Source: Saprospiraceae bacterium
Lineage (GTDB): Bacteria > Bacteroidota > Bacteroidia > Chitinophagales > Saprospiraceae
DNA length: 64,000 bases
Direction of reading: 5' to 3'
NCBI GenBank assembly: GCA_016714445.1
Contig: JADJNF010000008.1
Span: 496,001 to 560,000, forward strand
The notes beneath the pieces are model-generated. The model did not search any database. It saw only the letters and a program-made list of their open reading frames with translations, and was not told where the DNA came from. Made by a program: the position numbers and the translations under genes. Below, piece by piece: positions 53,936-64,000 of the stretch; positions within the stretch are counted from its first letter, which is position 1, and the number at the start of each line of letters is the position of its first letter.

Positions 53936-55349
53936 AATAATTATAGTAATCGTTGTAATAATTGTCTCTTATGGTGAAAAAATCATTGTCCGGAATTTTT
54001 GAATTGATTTTATACTTCTTTAGCTCCTTTTTGCAGGAAAGAGATGTATTGTCCGGTGAGAATTCCATACTGATATGATAGATACTACCAGGATTTTTGT
54101 TGATTTTAGCTGACAGATCGATGCCATGTACAGTCCATCCTTCACTATCACTAATTCCTTGCTGAAGCGGCACTACCTGATCATAGACAGGCTTACCATA
54201 CATACGGATGTTGTAATAGTCGGCATAAGCCAACGACTGCCAAGCCAGATAATGCATAACGTTTTCCTGTTTTATCTCAATGACTACGATTCTGAGTGCA
54301 TCGAGAGCACGGGTTTTTACAGGTATTTTAAAATCTCCTTCTGATGGAAAATAATTACCATCACTGACAAACTGAGCGTCAGGATTATCCACCTGCACAT
54401 TGATATCAAAAGTGTAATCCGAAAGCAATGTTTTTCCTTCTGTAGACCGAATGCTCTTATCCAGGTTGATTTTAACCACATTCTGATTTCTGATTTCACC
54501 AAGAAAAACCGTTAGAACATTATTCTTAACCGTATAGGATGCGTTTTCATTCTGTACTTTCAGCAAACCGGTAAGATCCATTTGTTTATTGAGTCGCTGT
54601 GAAAAGTAGATATTGAATGCTTTTTCTTCCGAGTTGTGGTGCGTGTAGACCACACCAAATTCTTTGGAATTCAGATCAAAAAGTTCGATATTTCCTGACG
54701 CAGCACATCCAATGTTTTTTCCATTATAAGAAATAGCAGATTCTTTTTTCATTCCACCGGTAAACCTGAATTCAACTTCATAATCCATTGGATTTCTTTC
54801 CAGAATTTCTATAGAACCTGCATCAGACACAAAACAGGATTTGAGTTTATCTGCCGTTACTTTATCAGCTGTCTTAACACCAACTATAATCGAAACAGAA
54901 GCATCGTCATTGATGATGAGTCCTTCACGTTCCACTTTCATGTCCTGCGCAAAGGTCTTGATCTGGTACTCAATATTTTTATCAAATCTTTTACTATCCA
55001 GAGATTTTAAATCAAGATTTACAGTATAAGTCATGTCGGATTGCAATGGCTCATCAGGCGTGAACGTGATGATGGTATTATTGGACAGGGTCACTTTACC
55101 GGCAACAGCAGGACTGAGCACTACTACTTTTTGTAAAATATCTTCAGCGACATCACTGTCAAGAGGTTCTTTCAGTACAAATTTTAATTCATCTGCAGCA
55201 GATATAACACCTACCGTTGCTGCCATAAAATATTCATCAAGTACTTCCTGATCTTTTGTTACATCGAGCAGGACAGAAGTGTCTTTTTTTGATTTGCACG
55301 AAAATGTAAATAATAGTAGCGCAGACAGAATAATGGTCATGTTTTTCAT
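53907..55349 (-). CDS. Alpha-2-macroglobulin, N-terminal lipoprotein fragment
   Basis: The genuine start of the A2M gene: MKNMTIILSALLLFTFSCKS is a lipoprotein signal with lipobox Cys18, so the protein would be anchored in the envelope. The 480 codons contain N-terminal bacterial A2M domains (bacterial Ig-like TPDEPLQSDMTYTVNL; RNPMDYEVEFRF). It ends early at a TAA just after DNYYNDYYNYYEG; with one base restored the text would run on as DYHWEENNDPC, the typical start of the next domain. It overlaps the middle fragment by 29 bp. Confidence 0.82.
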   Translation of the reverse strand: MKNMTIILSALLLFTFSCKSKKDTSVLLDVTKDQEVLDEYFMAATVGVISAADELKFVLKEPLDSDVAEDILQKVVVLSPAVAGKVTLSNNTIITFTPDEPLQSDMTYTVNLDLKSLDSKRFDKNIEYQIKTFAQDMKVEREGLIINDDASVSIIVGVKTADKVTADKLKSCFVSDAGSIEILERNPMDYEVEFRFTGGMKKESAISYNGKNIGCAASGNIELFDLNSKEFGVVYTHHNSEEKAFNIYFSQRLNKQMDLTGLLKVQNENASYTVKNNVLTVFLGEIRNQNVVKINLDKSIRSTEGKTLLSDYTFDINVQVDNPDAQFVSDGNYFPSEGDFKIPVKTRALDALRIVVIEIKQENVMHYLAWQSLAYADYYNIRMYGKPVYDQVVPLQQGISDSEGWTVHGIDLSAKINKNPGSIYHISMEFSPDNTSLSCKKELKKYKINSKIPDNDFFTIRDNYYNDYYNYYEGLSLGRK

Positions 55350-55708
55350 AAAAAAATGTGTTTTAAATTTACATCAAAGATAACGCGAATTTAGCGCAAT
55401 TATGTATAAAATAAATTTAAGCAGATCAGAAATAACTTCAAACGAAGTAATTATAAATTTAAACGAAATTTAGCCTTCAATTTCTTTAGTTTCGGATGTT
55501 TTGCATAAAGATTTTGAAGCTCAGATTTACATTCATTTAAAACAAATCAGTTTTGAAAATTAAAGCTCAAAATCATTGAAAGCAGAAGTTTATATTGTCT
55601 TTAAAAGACATTCAGATAAAATATTGCCCAACATAAAATATTTTTATACAAATTAGTGTTATATTTCGGTCGTAATTTTTTTCAAATCATCAAAAATAGT
55701 TTAAAGCT
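55350..55708. other. Divergent gap between A2M and M16 genes
   Basis: 359 bp of AT-rich DNA without a credible gene. It must hold both promoters; near 55660 a TATATTTC resembles a -7 box for the M16 gene but lacks the final G. Confidence 0.4.
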
Positions 55709-58456
55709 ATGGTAAACCAAAAATTTAAAATTATTCTCTTTTTATTACTGTGTGTTTCCTTTTCAGTTTTTGCTCAAAACGAAATCCCCACAGGTGTCAC
55801 AAAAGGTGCTTCTGTGGAAGGAATCACAGAGTATCAACTCAAAAACGGACTCAAAGTTTTACTTTTTCCTGATGCATCCAAACCCACTATTACAGTAAAT
55901 ATTACCTATATGGTTGGTTCAAGGCATGAAGGATACGGAGAGACAGGAATGGCGCACTTACTGGAACATTTAGTATTTAAAGGTACGCCTAAACATCCGA
56001 ATATTCCTCAGGAACTCACTGAGCACGGAGCAAGACCAAATGGAACAACCTGGTATGACAGGACCAACTATTTTGAAACATTCAATGCCACAGAAGAAAA
56101 TCTGAAATGGGCCCTTGATCTGGAAGCGGACAGAATGATCAACTCATATATAGCCAAAAAAGATCTGGACAGTGAGTTTTCAGTTGTTAGAAACGAGTTT
56201 GAAAGCGGAGAAAATGATCCTTCCGGAGTACTAATGGAGAGAGTTCTCAGCACCGCATACTTATGGCATAATTACGGTAACAGTACTATCGGTGCAAGAG
56301 CCGATATTGAAAATGTTCCTATTGAAAGGCTTCAGGCTTTTTACAGAAAATATTATCAGCCGGACAATGCTATTCTTACCGTAACAGGAAAATTTGATCC
56401 TGCAAAAACGCTTAAATTGATTGATGAATATTATTCTCCAATACCAAGACCTGAGCGAAAATTAGAAATCACCTATACCAAAGAACCTGTTCAGGATGGT
56501 GAAAGACAAGTTACCCTAAAGCGAACAGGTGATGTACAGGTAGTCAGTTGCAGCTATCATACTGCCCCGGGATCACATAAGGATTATGCAGCGATTGCTG
56601 TCATAGATGAAATCATAAGTAATGAGCCATCAGGAAGATTATATAAATCTTTGGTAGAGACTAAAAAAGCATCTTATATCTGGAGTTTTGCTCCGAGCCT
56701 TAAAGAGTCCGGGTTTATATATATCAATGCCACACTTCGAAAAGAAGATGACCTGGAAGAAGCAAAAGCCATCATGCTGGCCACTTTGGACAGTTTGAAA
56801 ATCAATCAACCTACCAAAGAAGAGCTCGAAAGAGCAAAGGGCAGAATCCTAAAACAATGGGAACTCGGATTTAATTCTTCTGACCGGGTGGGAATGAACA
56901 TCAGTGAATATATAGCTCAGGGTGACTGGCGTTTATACTTTCTGTATCGTGATGCTGTTGAAAAAGTTACTTTGGAAGATGTGGTTAATGCAGCTTCCGC
57001 TTATTTCAAACCATCCAACAGAACCATTGGTATTTTTATACCTGAAGAGAAGCCTGACAGAGTGGAAGTACCAGCCGCTCCGGATGTTGCAAGCCTTGTC
57101 AGCAGTTACAAAGGAAAAGAACTGATTGCTCAGGGTGAAGAGTTTGACCCTTCTTTTGAAAATATAGAGAAAAGAACAACAAAAGGAAAAGAAAAATCGG
57201 GATTGAAATTTGCATTATTACCAAAACAAAATCGTGGTGATGCAGTCAATGCTAATATTACTTTGCGCTACGGTACGCCATCTTCATTAATTGGCAAATC
57301 ATCGATAGCTCAGCTCACAGCATCTATGCTGGATAAAGGAACCAAGTCCATGTCGAGACAAGCCATTCAGGATAAACTGGATGCTATAAAAGCGAGAGTA
57401 GGTGTATTCGGAGGACAATCCAGCCTTACTTTCAATATCGAAACTACCAATCAGAATCTGGATCAGGTGCTGGATTTGGTGGGGGACATTGCGCTAAATC
57501 CCGCTTTTAGCCAGGAGGAGTTTGATAAACTTAAAAATGAACAAATTGCAGGAATGGAAGAGCAGCTTTCTGATCCGGGATCAATCGCGAACAACCGACT
57601 GAATGTCATCACAAATCCATATCCCAAAACAGATGTGAGATACGTAATGACCATGAAGGAAGAAATTGAAGCACTTAAGGCTGTAACATTAGATGATGTA
57701 AAGAAATTTTATAAAGAAAATTACGGTGCCAGTGAAGCAACGGCTACGGTAGTTGGAGATTTTGATAAAGAAAAGACCAATCAAAAATTGACCAAATATT
57801 TTGGAAACTGGAAATCACCTTCAAAATATGAGCGTATTACTGATCCATATATGCCTATCAAGCCTGTAGATGAAAATATCAATACCCCTGACAAAGCCAA
57901 TGCCATGTTTTTTGCATCATTGCCACTTCAGATCAATGATAGTCATCCTGATTATGCAGCTATGGTCATAGGGAATTTTATGCTGGGAGGCGGATTTTTA
58001 AATTCCAGACTTGCCACCAGAATACGTCAGAAAGAAGGATTAAGTTATGGCGTAGGATCATGGTTCCAAGGGAGTAGTCAGGATGATTCAGGAAATTTTG
58101 GAGCTTATGCTATCTATGCGCCTGAAAACAGGGATAAAGTACAGAAAGCATTTCAGGAAGAAATCACCAAAGTAAAAACGGAAGGATTTACTAAGGAAGA
58201 ACTGGATGCTGCCAGATCAGGATGGATACAGGGTCAGGTAGTAAACAGGGCTCAGGACAGAGCACTTCTGGGCAAACTGGCCAATAATATGAGACTCGAC
58301 CGGGACATGATGTGGGATAAAGCACTGGAAGAAAAGATCATGAAACTTACCGTAGAAGACATCAATAAAGTGATGGCTAAACACATGGATCCTGCCAAAA
58401 TGATATACGTCAAAGCAGGTGATTTTGAAAAAGCATTTAAGGAAGTAAAACCATAA
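55709..58456 (+). CDS. M16 family zinc metallopeptidase (pitrilysin/insulinase-type), secreted
   Basis: The 915-aa protein has a signal peptide (FKIILFLLLCVSFSVFA), then two M16 halves. The catalytic inverted zinc motif is His83-x2-Glu86-His87 in MAHLLEHLVFKGT with the third ligand in NEFESGEND (~161). The second half (~470-910) has the non-catalytic fold with the R-x-R...Y-type region LATRIRQKEGLSYGVGSWF. Such clamshell peptidases degrade peptides in the periplasm or at the surface. A single-gene unit with its own strong terminator. Confidence 0.9.
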   Translation: MVNQKFKIILFLLLCVSFSVFAQNEIPTGVTKGASVEGITEYQLKNGLKVLLFPDASKPTITVNITYMVGSRHEGYGETGMAHLLEHLVFKGTPKHPNIPQELTEHGARPNGTTWYDRTNYFETFNATEENLKWALDLEADRMINSYIAKKDLDSEFSVVRNEFESGENDPSGVLMERVLSTAYLWHNYGNSTIGARADIENVPIERLQAFYRKYYQPDNAILTVTGKFDPAKTLKLIDEYYSPIPRPERKLEITYTKEPVQDGERQVTLKRTGDVQVVSCSYHTAPGSHKDYAAIAVIDEIISNEPSGRLYKSLVETKKASYIWSFAPSLKESGFIYINATLRKEDDLEEAKAIMLATLDSLKINQPTKEELERAKGRILKQWELGFNSSDRVGMNISEYIAQGDWRLYFLYRDAVEKVTLEDVVNAASAYFKPSNRTIGIFIPEEKPDRVEVPAAPDVASLVSSYKGKELIAQGEEFDPSFENIEKRTTKGKEKSGLKFALLPKQNRGDAVNANITLRYGTPSSLIGKSSIAQLTASMLDKGTKSMSRQAIQDKLDAIKARVGVFGGQSSLTFNIETTNQNLDQVLDLVGDIALNPAFSQEEFDKLKNEQIAGMEEQLSDPGSIANNRLNVITNPYPKTDVRYVMTMKEEIEALKAVTLDDVKKFYKENYGASEATATVVGDFDKEKTNQKLTKYFGNWKSPSKYERITDPYMPIKPVDENINTPDKANAMFFASLPLQINDSHPDYAAMVIGNFMLGGGFLNSRLATRIRQKEGLSYGVGSWFQGSSQDDSGNFGAYAIYAPENRDKVQKAFQEEITKVKTEGFTKEELDAARSGWIQGQVVNRAQDRALLGKLANNMRLDRDMMWDKALEEKIMKLTVEDINKVMAKHMDPAKMIYVKAGDFEKAFKEVKP

Positions 58457-58480
58457 TTCACAGGACTATTCAAATGTAAT

Positions 58481-58524
58481 ATAAAAAAAGCCTTGTATCT
58501 CACTGAATACAAGGCTTTTTTTAT
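58481..58524. terminator. Bidirectional intrinsic terminator
   Basis: An 18-bp stem (ATAAAAAAAGCCTTGTAT with its complement) closes on an 8-base loop, flanked by A and T runs. It ends the M16 gene and, from the other side, the zinc peptidase gene. Confidence 0.88.
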
Positions 58525-58580
58525 AAATAACACAGCAAACCCGTATTATGCCATAGAAAATCTGTTGAATAATCGGATGA

Positions 58581-59435
58581 TCAATTCAATATCTCTTTAA
58601 AAGTATCTCCGGACATAAAATCACCCGTTTTGAATCCACGTGTAAACCATTCCATCCTTTGTTGTGATGTACCGTGAGTATATGTTTCAGGTCTGGTATA
58701 TCCCTGGGTTGAATTCTGAATATTGTCATCACCCACGGCTGCAGCAGCATTTATGGCTTCTTCAACGTCTCCCTGATCCAGATATTTTTGTTCGTAGTGA
58801 GCCCACACACCTGCAAAAAAATCAGCTTGCAGCTCGGTAGCTACCTGTACTCTGTTGGCTTGGGCTTCGCGCAATTGCTGACGCATGTTTTGGGTTTTGT
58901 TCAGGACTCCCAGCTGATGTTGCACATGGTGACCTACCTCGTGTGCTATCACATATGCTATAGCAAAATCTCCTCCTTTTGCGCCAAACCGATCTCTCAG
59001 TGTATTAAAAAAAGACATATCCATATACAAAGTTTCATCGCCCGGACAATAAAAAGGTCCGGTACTTCCACTGGCACCGCCACAGGCAGATTGAATAACT
59101 TCATTAAACAAGATCAACTTGGGCTCTCTGTAGGTCATCCCTTTTTGTTGAAATAATTTTTGCCAGACATCTTCAGTGGATGCCAGGACAGTAGATACAA
59201 AATCTCCCACTTTTTTTTCTTCAGGGGTCAACTGTTTTTGTCCATCTGCTGCACTTGGCTGATTGAGTTGATTTTCTAATGCCTGGACTATTTGCTGGTT
59301 ATCTCCACCTAAAAATAGCTGAATAATCAGAAATATAATTCCTATCGCTCCACCTCCGGTGGCAATTTTTCCGGTGGTGCTCATTCCTCTTCTGTCTTCG
59401 AAATTGTCACTTTTTCTTCGTCCTTCCCATTTCAT
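58581..59435 (-). CDS. Neutral zinc metallopeptidase, YpfJ type
   Basis: The ATG at 59435 (MKWEGRRKSDNFEDRRG) is the family's usual start; the frame extends further up but without typical sequence. The ~284-aa product has the N-terminal WEGRR-S-N-EDRRG motif, a transmembrane segment (GGAIGIIFLIIQLFLGG) and the zinc-binding helix AYVIAHEVGHHVQHQLG with a later Glu in TELQADFFAGVWAHY. The C-terminus THGTSQQRMEWFTRGFKTGD is diagnostic. Substrate not known. Confidence 0.88.
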   Translation of the reverse strand: MKWEGRRKSDNFEDRRGMSTTGKIATGGGAIGIIFLIIQLFLGGDNQQIVQALENQLNQPSAADGQKQLTPEEKKVGDFVSTVLASTEDVWQKLFQQKGMTYREPKLILFNEVIQSACGGASGSTGPFYCPGDETLYMDMSFFNTLRDRFGAKGGDFAIAYVIAHEVGHHVQHQLGVLNKTQNMRQQLREAQANRVQVATELQADFFAGVWAHYEQKYLDQGDVEEAINAAAAVGDDNIQNSTQGYTRPETYTHGTSQQRMEWFTRGFKTGDFMSGDTFKEILN

Positions 59436-59585
59436 ATTGTAAATATTTAATAAATGATCTTGCAATATTACTAAAACCATTGAAATAGTGTCGATTATAT
59501 GGTTAATTTTCGACAATAAAAAAAGAAGGAATCATCTTTTAAAAGAAAATATTATGCAATTCCCAGGAAGCAGGATGAATGAATT

Positions 59586-60455
59586 TTAAATCTTTATATA
59601 GTTTTTATAGCTGAAATCAATACCAAAATATTCTTTAACCAAAGCTTTTAGTATTTCTTTCATAGTGACTTTATTTCTGGTGATATCATGTGAAAATGAC
59701 CAATTGAGTCGATCAATACGTGCTTTCATTATTGCCGGATGAGTCTCATTAAATAGCGTCAAACTATCTATTCCAGTATAATCAAATGCATCCGTTTTTG
59801 GAATATTTTTTTCTATCCAGTCGTCATTATGCCACAATTTTTGAAAAGATTGTTGTTTTAGTTGCATATTCCGGGGAGGTTTTACCCATCCGTAATGATA
59901 AATATATGCATCTATCGGTTTCACTTTCAGCATTTTATCATTATCCTTTCTGAATCCCTGTGCATCTCTGAATGAATATATCTTTTTATTGTTCCGTATG
60001 ATCCGTATTTCATTTTTGTACCATCCTGATGATATTGCTACATAATCATAAGATCCGTAAAAATGTCTGTAATTAAACAAAAGACCATCCACTTCAGGTG
60101 TATCTTTCCATTTTTTCATTTCTGCATATATGATTTCGTGATATTTTTCATGTACCACTTCATCCCCTTGTATATAAAAACACCAGTCTGATTGATCGCT
60201 GATAGCCTGAAAAGCTTTATCCGTCTCTACTGCCAGTACGCGACCGCCTTCCCTGAGTGATTCATCCCAAACCGTTTCAATAATTCTTATTTTTGGGGAA
60301 TCTATAGCCTTAATTAACCCCAAAGTATCATCTTCCGAATTACCGACCGCTACTACAAAATCGTCACATAATGGCAATATAGAAGTGATTGCTTCTACAA
60401 TCGGATAATCAAATCTGACTGCATTTCGTATAAAAGTAAATCCTGTAACGTGCAT
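59586..60455 (-). CDS. GT2-like glycosyltransferase
   Basis: This 289-aa protein looks like a GT-A fold transferase: TGFTFIRNAVRFDYP (GT2-type start), DDFVVAVGNSEDDTL (nucleotide site), DWCFYIQGDEVVHE (QGDE in place of a DxD motif) and a C-terminal helical part. No signal peptide. Cell-surface polysaccharide or protein glycosylation is likely; donor and acceptor are unknown. Single gene, divergent from the following secreted protein. Confidence 0.75.
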   Translation of the reverse strand: MHVTGFTFIRNAVRFDYPIVEAITSILPLCDDFVVAVGNSEDDTLGLIKAIDSPKIRIIETVWDESLREGGRVLAVETDKAFQAISDQSDWCFYIQGDEVVHEKYHEIIYAEMKKWKDTPEVDGLLFNYRHFYGSYDYVAISSGWYKNEIRIIRNNKKIYSFRDAQGFRKDNDKMLKVKPIDAYIYHYGWVKPPRNMQLKQQSFQKLWHNDDWIEKNIPKTDAFDYTGIDSLTLFNETHPAIMKARIDRLNWSFSHDITRNKVTMKEILKALVKEYFGIDFSYKNYIKI

Positions 60456-60575
60456 TTAGTTATGAAATAAATAGCTACAAATATAGCCCAAATAAGTCTT
60501 CTATGATACATAATTGAAATTTGATAATTAACATACGGAAAAATCTATTAATTTTAACTTTATAAAAGATCATTT

Positions 60576-63500
60576 ATGAAAAACATTTACCTTCTTTCCT
60601 TACATGTGTTCCTTTGTTTTAACGTGTTTACAAATCTGTTTGCATATACAGGTATTATTAGAAATGAACATTACAGTTCGTTATATAAATCCGCTTGCGT
60701 AAGGCCACAAGCAAAATATATCATGCAGGTAAATAATGTGAGAGCGGGTCTGCTTTCAGGTGGCGATCTTTTTTCTGTTGATGGTTACATTTCTCCATCT
60801 CCTCGCCCAGGTCAGTTGCCTGTTTCAGGTATATCTGCTGCCGGAGTTTGGTTGGGTGGAAGAGATAGAGCCGGGAATATTAAAGTATCTGCCTCCACCT
60901 ATAGAAATGAAGGTAACGATTTTTTTGCAGGTCCGCTTGATATCAATGGTACTACAGAAAAAAGCCGATGTGACCAATGGGACAAAATTTTTACAATAAA
61001 AGGAAGTAGTATAGAAAGACACATACAAAACTATAAAATAGCCCGTGAATTAAACATTCCGATGGAATGTGATGCCATACCTGATGATATCAAATATTGG
61101 CCTGCTCAAGGCAATGCATATTTTATTGAAAAATATAATTGGTTGTTGCCAGATCAGCCACTTGCAAGCTATCAGGATATAAATAATAATGGTATCTATG
61201 ACCCATGCCAGGGTGATTATCCAAGTTTCTTTTCTGTTAATTGTGAGTATCCTTTTCATCAAGGCAACAGAATTCCATCAGAAATAAATTTCTTTATTTT
61301 TAATGATAATGGTGGACCCCAAACTCTTTCCGGCCCTTCATCCATGCAAGCGGAATTTCAGGTAAATGCATTTGCCTACGCAAGTAATGATGAGATAAAT
61401 GATATGACATTTTATGACTACAAGGTAATAAATAAAGCTGCTGAAGATTTGATTGATTGCTATTTTAGCTGGTGGGTCGATCCTGATTTGGGTTGTCCTG
61501 AAGATGACTATTTTGGTTGCGATCCATCCAGAAATATGGCATATATTTATAATGAAGATGAGGTAGACGGAAACCCTGATCAAAACTGCTTTGGTACAAA
61601 CACCTATGGTGATAATATACCAATCATTGGATTCGACATAGTAAAAGGACCATTGGTCTCAAAGGTCTTTAAAAGAAATGCTGAAGGACAGTTTGTCCTG
61701 GATGAATCGGGTAACAAAATTGTATTAGACCCATCGCCTTACACCGGAGAGCAGGATACGTTGGTAGAAGGAGGATTGAGTTCCTTTACTTATATGGTAA
61801 ATGGGGTGTTTGGTCCACAAAGAGGCAGAGAAGACGGCTTTTATAACTATATGCGTGGCTTCTGGAGAGATGGGACTCCTTTGACTTTTGGAGGTTCAGG
61901 GTATAATCCCGGTAGCATTGATACAGTAAGATATGCTTTTCCAGATGACCCTAATAAAAATACAGGGTGGTCTATGTGCTCAGCTGATTTACCTTATGCA
62001 GATAGAAGGTTTCTGATGTCAACGGGCCCTATGCTTCTGCAACCCGGTGCAACAAGAGAGCTAACAATGTCGATATTTACTGCATTTGAACATAAATATC
62101 CATGTCCTGATTTGTCAAAATTAAAATATGTAAATGGACTTGCTCATCAATTGATGGACAATTGTTTTGAAAATGTTTTAGTAGGACCCGATGCACCGGA
62201 TTTGAATAGTATCGAAAAAGATAAAGAGTTAACTTTGATATTATCCAATAATATTTATTCCAATAATTTTAACGAAAAATTCATCCTTAAACAGTTTTTT
62301 TTGCCTGAAAGTACTGACTCGTTTTATAGGTTTGAAGGGTATAAAATTTTTCAACTCAGGAGTGCCGGGGTCTCAACCCTCCAACTAAATGATACCACGT
62401 ATGCCCGTGAAATATTTCAAACTGATATAAACAATCAGGTATCAGATATTTCAAACTGGGTGCCTGTATTGAACCCTGATACTACATCTCAGGACGCTTA
62501 TATTTGGGTGCCTGTTCAGAAAGTCAAAGCAAATAATACTGGAATTCAATATTCATATAATTTTAATGAAGATCATTTTGCTGAAGGAGATAAAACGCTG
62601 GTTAATGGTAAAGAGTATTATTTTATGGCGATAGCATATGCCCATAATAATTGGAAACAATACGATCCGGTAACAAAATTTGGACAAAAAACCCCTTATC
62701 TTCAGGGATTAAGTAATATTCAACGTTATGCTTTTAAGCCAACACAAACTTTTGCAGTAGACGACCCTTTGATAAAAGTTACACGGCTGTCGGGCGAAGG
62801 CAATCCATCTGTTTTTCTGGAGATGGAAGAAGGAATGTATGATAAAATATTGTCTCCAAACTTCAATGGCAAAATCGTTTATAAACCCGGTTTTGGTCCG
62901 ATACAATGCAAAATATTAAACCCTTCTATTATAAAGTATAAAAAATATAGGCTCGAAATCACAGGAAATTTTTTGTACGGCAGAAGTGAATGTGTTTTTG
63001 ACAATGAAGCATTGTGGAATCTTAAAAATATCACAGATAATGAGATACTTCTGCAGGATAAACCCTTATCTTATATCAAAGAGTACGTAGTAAACGAATT
63101 GGGTTTTTCTATAACACTACACAATTTTCCGGATCCGGGAACAGGATATAATACCAATAATGGAGGTGTTGGAACAAAATTAGAATACATGGATCCCAAT
63201 AAGGTAAAATGGTATTCAGCGGTTACAGATGGTGGAAAAATAAATGGTTCAAAAGTAGGTGAATTGAATTTTATCAGAAATTATACCTTAGATCCATTCA
63301 GGGCGCTTTCGAATATTGGCAATGGTTTTTTTGTACCTTTTCTTTCTACAAGGTTTACACCAGATCCTGACTTGCCATTCTATTTGAGTCCTGCAGCAAG
63401 GGATCTAATGGCAATTATGACCAATTCAACAAATAATTCAATCAGATACCGTGATCTTAATAATGTGGACATCGTCTTTACCAATGATAAAACAAAATGG

Positions 63501-64000
63501 AGTAAATGTATTGTGGTAGAAACCGCCAGCAATGATTTTATTAATAACGGTATACCTACTATTGATAATACTAAAAATTTTGAGGTCAGAAGAACTCCAT
63601 CCATAGATAAGGACGGCAAACCTATGAATGACGGCACTTATGGTTTCAGTTATTTTCCGGGGTATGCAATTGATGTTGAGACGGGTAAAAGATTAAATAT
63701 TTTTTTTGGAGAAAATAGTGTTTACTCTGGTAGTTTAACGGATCAATTAGATGGAAAGAACCCTATCGGAGGAGACCTGATATTTAATCCTTCTTCACAG
63801 ACAGAAACTGAAGTCGGTCTTCCTGTTTGGGGCGCTCAGCATTATATTTATGTCACCAGACAAGAATATGATGAGTGTAAAAAGCTTGAAGGAAAGTTGA
63901 GGAAAGGAGCATCTATTATTAATAAAATAAAGGGAGGAGCGTCAGTAACTTGGGTGTCTTTCCCGTTGGGAGTATCCAGTGCTCCTTTGCTTTCAATAGA
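60576..64000 (+). CDS. Very large secreted protein, 3' end outside window
   Basis: The frame is open from the ATG at 60576 to the window edge (1141 complete codons). It starts with a signal peptide (YLLSLHVFLCFNVFTNLFA). The sequence then has many beta-rich segments with Asp/Asn/Gly-rich loops, WVDPDLGCPEDDYFGCDPSRN (trimmed here: DPDLGCPEDDYFGCD) with probable disulfides and calcium-type DxDxDG-like loops, and YGDNIPIIGFDIV. It resembles Bacteroidota T9SS-exported proteins of >1200 aa that end in a type A sorting domain, which would lie outside this window. No enzymatic motif was recognised. Confidence 0.75.
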   Translation, partial: MKNIYLLSLHVFLCFNVFTNLFAYTGIIRNEHYSSLYKSACVRPQAKYIMQVNNVRAGLLSGGDLFSVDGYISPSPRPGQLPVSGISAAGVWLGGRDRAGNIKVSASTYRNEGNDFFAGPLDINGTTEKSRCDQWDKIFTIKGSSIERHIQNYKIARELNIPMECDAIPDDIKYWPAQGNAYFIEKYNWLLPDQPLASYQDINNNGIYDPCQGDYPSFFSVNCEYPFHQGNRIPSEINFFIFNDNGGPQTLSGPSSMQAEFQVNAFAYASNDEINDMTFYDYKVINKAAEDLIDCYFSWWVDPDLGCPEDDYFGCDPSRNMAYIYNEDEVDGNPDQNCFGTNTYGDNIPIIGFDIVKGPLVSKVFKRNAEGQFVLDESGNKIVLDPSPYTGEQDTLVEGGLSSFTYMVNGVFGPQRGREDGFYNYMRGFWRDGTPLTFGGSGYNPGSIDTVRYAFPDDPNKNTGWSMCSADLPYADRRFLMSTGPMLLQPGATRELTMSIFTAFEHKYPCPDLSKLKYVNGLAHQLMDNCFENVLVGPDAPDLNSIEKDKELTLILSNNIYSNNFNEKFILKQFFLPESTDSFYRFEGYKIFQLRSAGVSTLQLNDTTYAREIFQTDINNQVSDISNWVPVLNPDTTSQDAYIWVPVQKVKANNTGIQYSYNFNEDHFAEGDKTLVNGKEYYFMAIAYAHNNWKQYDPVTKFGQKTPYLQGLSNIQRYAFKPTQTFAVDDPLIKVTRLSGEGNPSVFLEMEEGMYDKILSPNFNGKIVYKPGFGPIQCKILNPSIIKYKKYRLEITGNFLYGRSECVFDNEALWNLKNITDNEILLQDKPLSYIKEYVVNELGFSITLHNFPDPGTGYNTNNGGVGTKLEYMDPNKVKWYSAVTDGGKINGSKVGELNFIRNYTLDPFRALSNIGNGFFVPFLSTRFTPDPDLPFYLSPAARDLMAIMTNSTNNSIRYRDLNNVDIVFTNDKTKWSKCIVVETASNDFINNGIPTIDNTKNFEVRRTPSIDKDGKPMNDGTYGFSYFPGYAIDVETGKRLNIFFGENSVYSGSLTDQLDGKNPIGGDLIFNPSSQTETEVGLPVWGAQHYIYVTRQEYDECKKLEGKLRKGASIINKIKGGASVTWVSFPLGVSSAPLLSI

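Overview
The window reads as a chromosomal piece of a gliding or T9SS-type member of the Bacteroidota, most likely a Saprospiraceae-like organism. This is inference from several signs. Large secreted proteins carry SprB-type repeats and type A or type B (gliding-associated) C-terminal sorting domains. Promoters look like TTG-N20-TAnnTTTG. The DNA is AT-rich, and there are an adjacent DUF1501/DUF1800 pair, a TonB-receptor-like barrel, PKD proteins and VGINT-type trimeric surface proteins. No rRNA, tRNA or CRISPR array was seen.

Layout. 1-8031: a truncated TPR gene, then two tandem copies of a cassette (short palindromic element, LytTR regulator, secreted trimeric surface protein). The first copy also carries a TMTC-like GT-C/TPR membrane protein broken by an in-frame TGA. 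8110-16090: DUF1501/DUF1800 pair, a 1215-aa SprB-repeat protein, an FMN reductase, a hexamer-like repeat tract and a decayed IS200-type element. 16096-21785: pirin, Crp/Fnr regulator, an Lrp regulator divergent from a methionine gamma-lyase-like enzyme, a phosphoesterase and a LacI regulator. 22040-25881: an amino-sugar module (sugar-porter MFS and a NagB/PIG-L fusion) with a 40-bp perfect palindrome over the nagB promoter, framed by two inverted 104-bp elements. 26097-29654: ccmB-ccmC-ccmD and a glutamate-type dehydrogenase. 29780-40915: a type B secreted protein, PBP1A, a PKD protein, an outer-membrane barrel, threonine synthase, DinB and SRPBCC proteins. 40987-55349: pbpC and an alpha-2-macroglobulin (A2M) gene, normally a tight pair, here pushed apart by about 6.5 kb. 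55709-64000: M16 peptidase, YpfJ-type zinc peptidase, a glycosyltransferase and the start of a very large secreted protein.

The most interesting accessory region is 43332-49826. It holds hicB with a 5'-truncated hicA, an orphan small ORF, a decayed copy of the 3' end of the A2M gene, and then an AT-rich operon: an unrecognised protein of about 915 residues (now split by a one-base frameshift) directly followed by a calcineurin-like phosphoesterase with a long unknown C-terminal extension. A small convergent gene with a palindrome upstream closes it. The A2M 3' end occurs on both sides of this 5.4-kb operon as a direct repeat, which marks it as an insertion. I regard it as a candidate uncharacterised conflict (defence) system; that is inference from architecture and context, not from recognised homology.

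Several genes carry single-base lesions (TMTC-like gene, island gene, A2M twice). They may be real decay or residual sequencing errors; read-level checking would separate the two.
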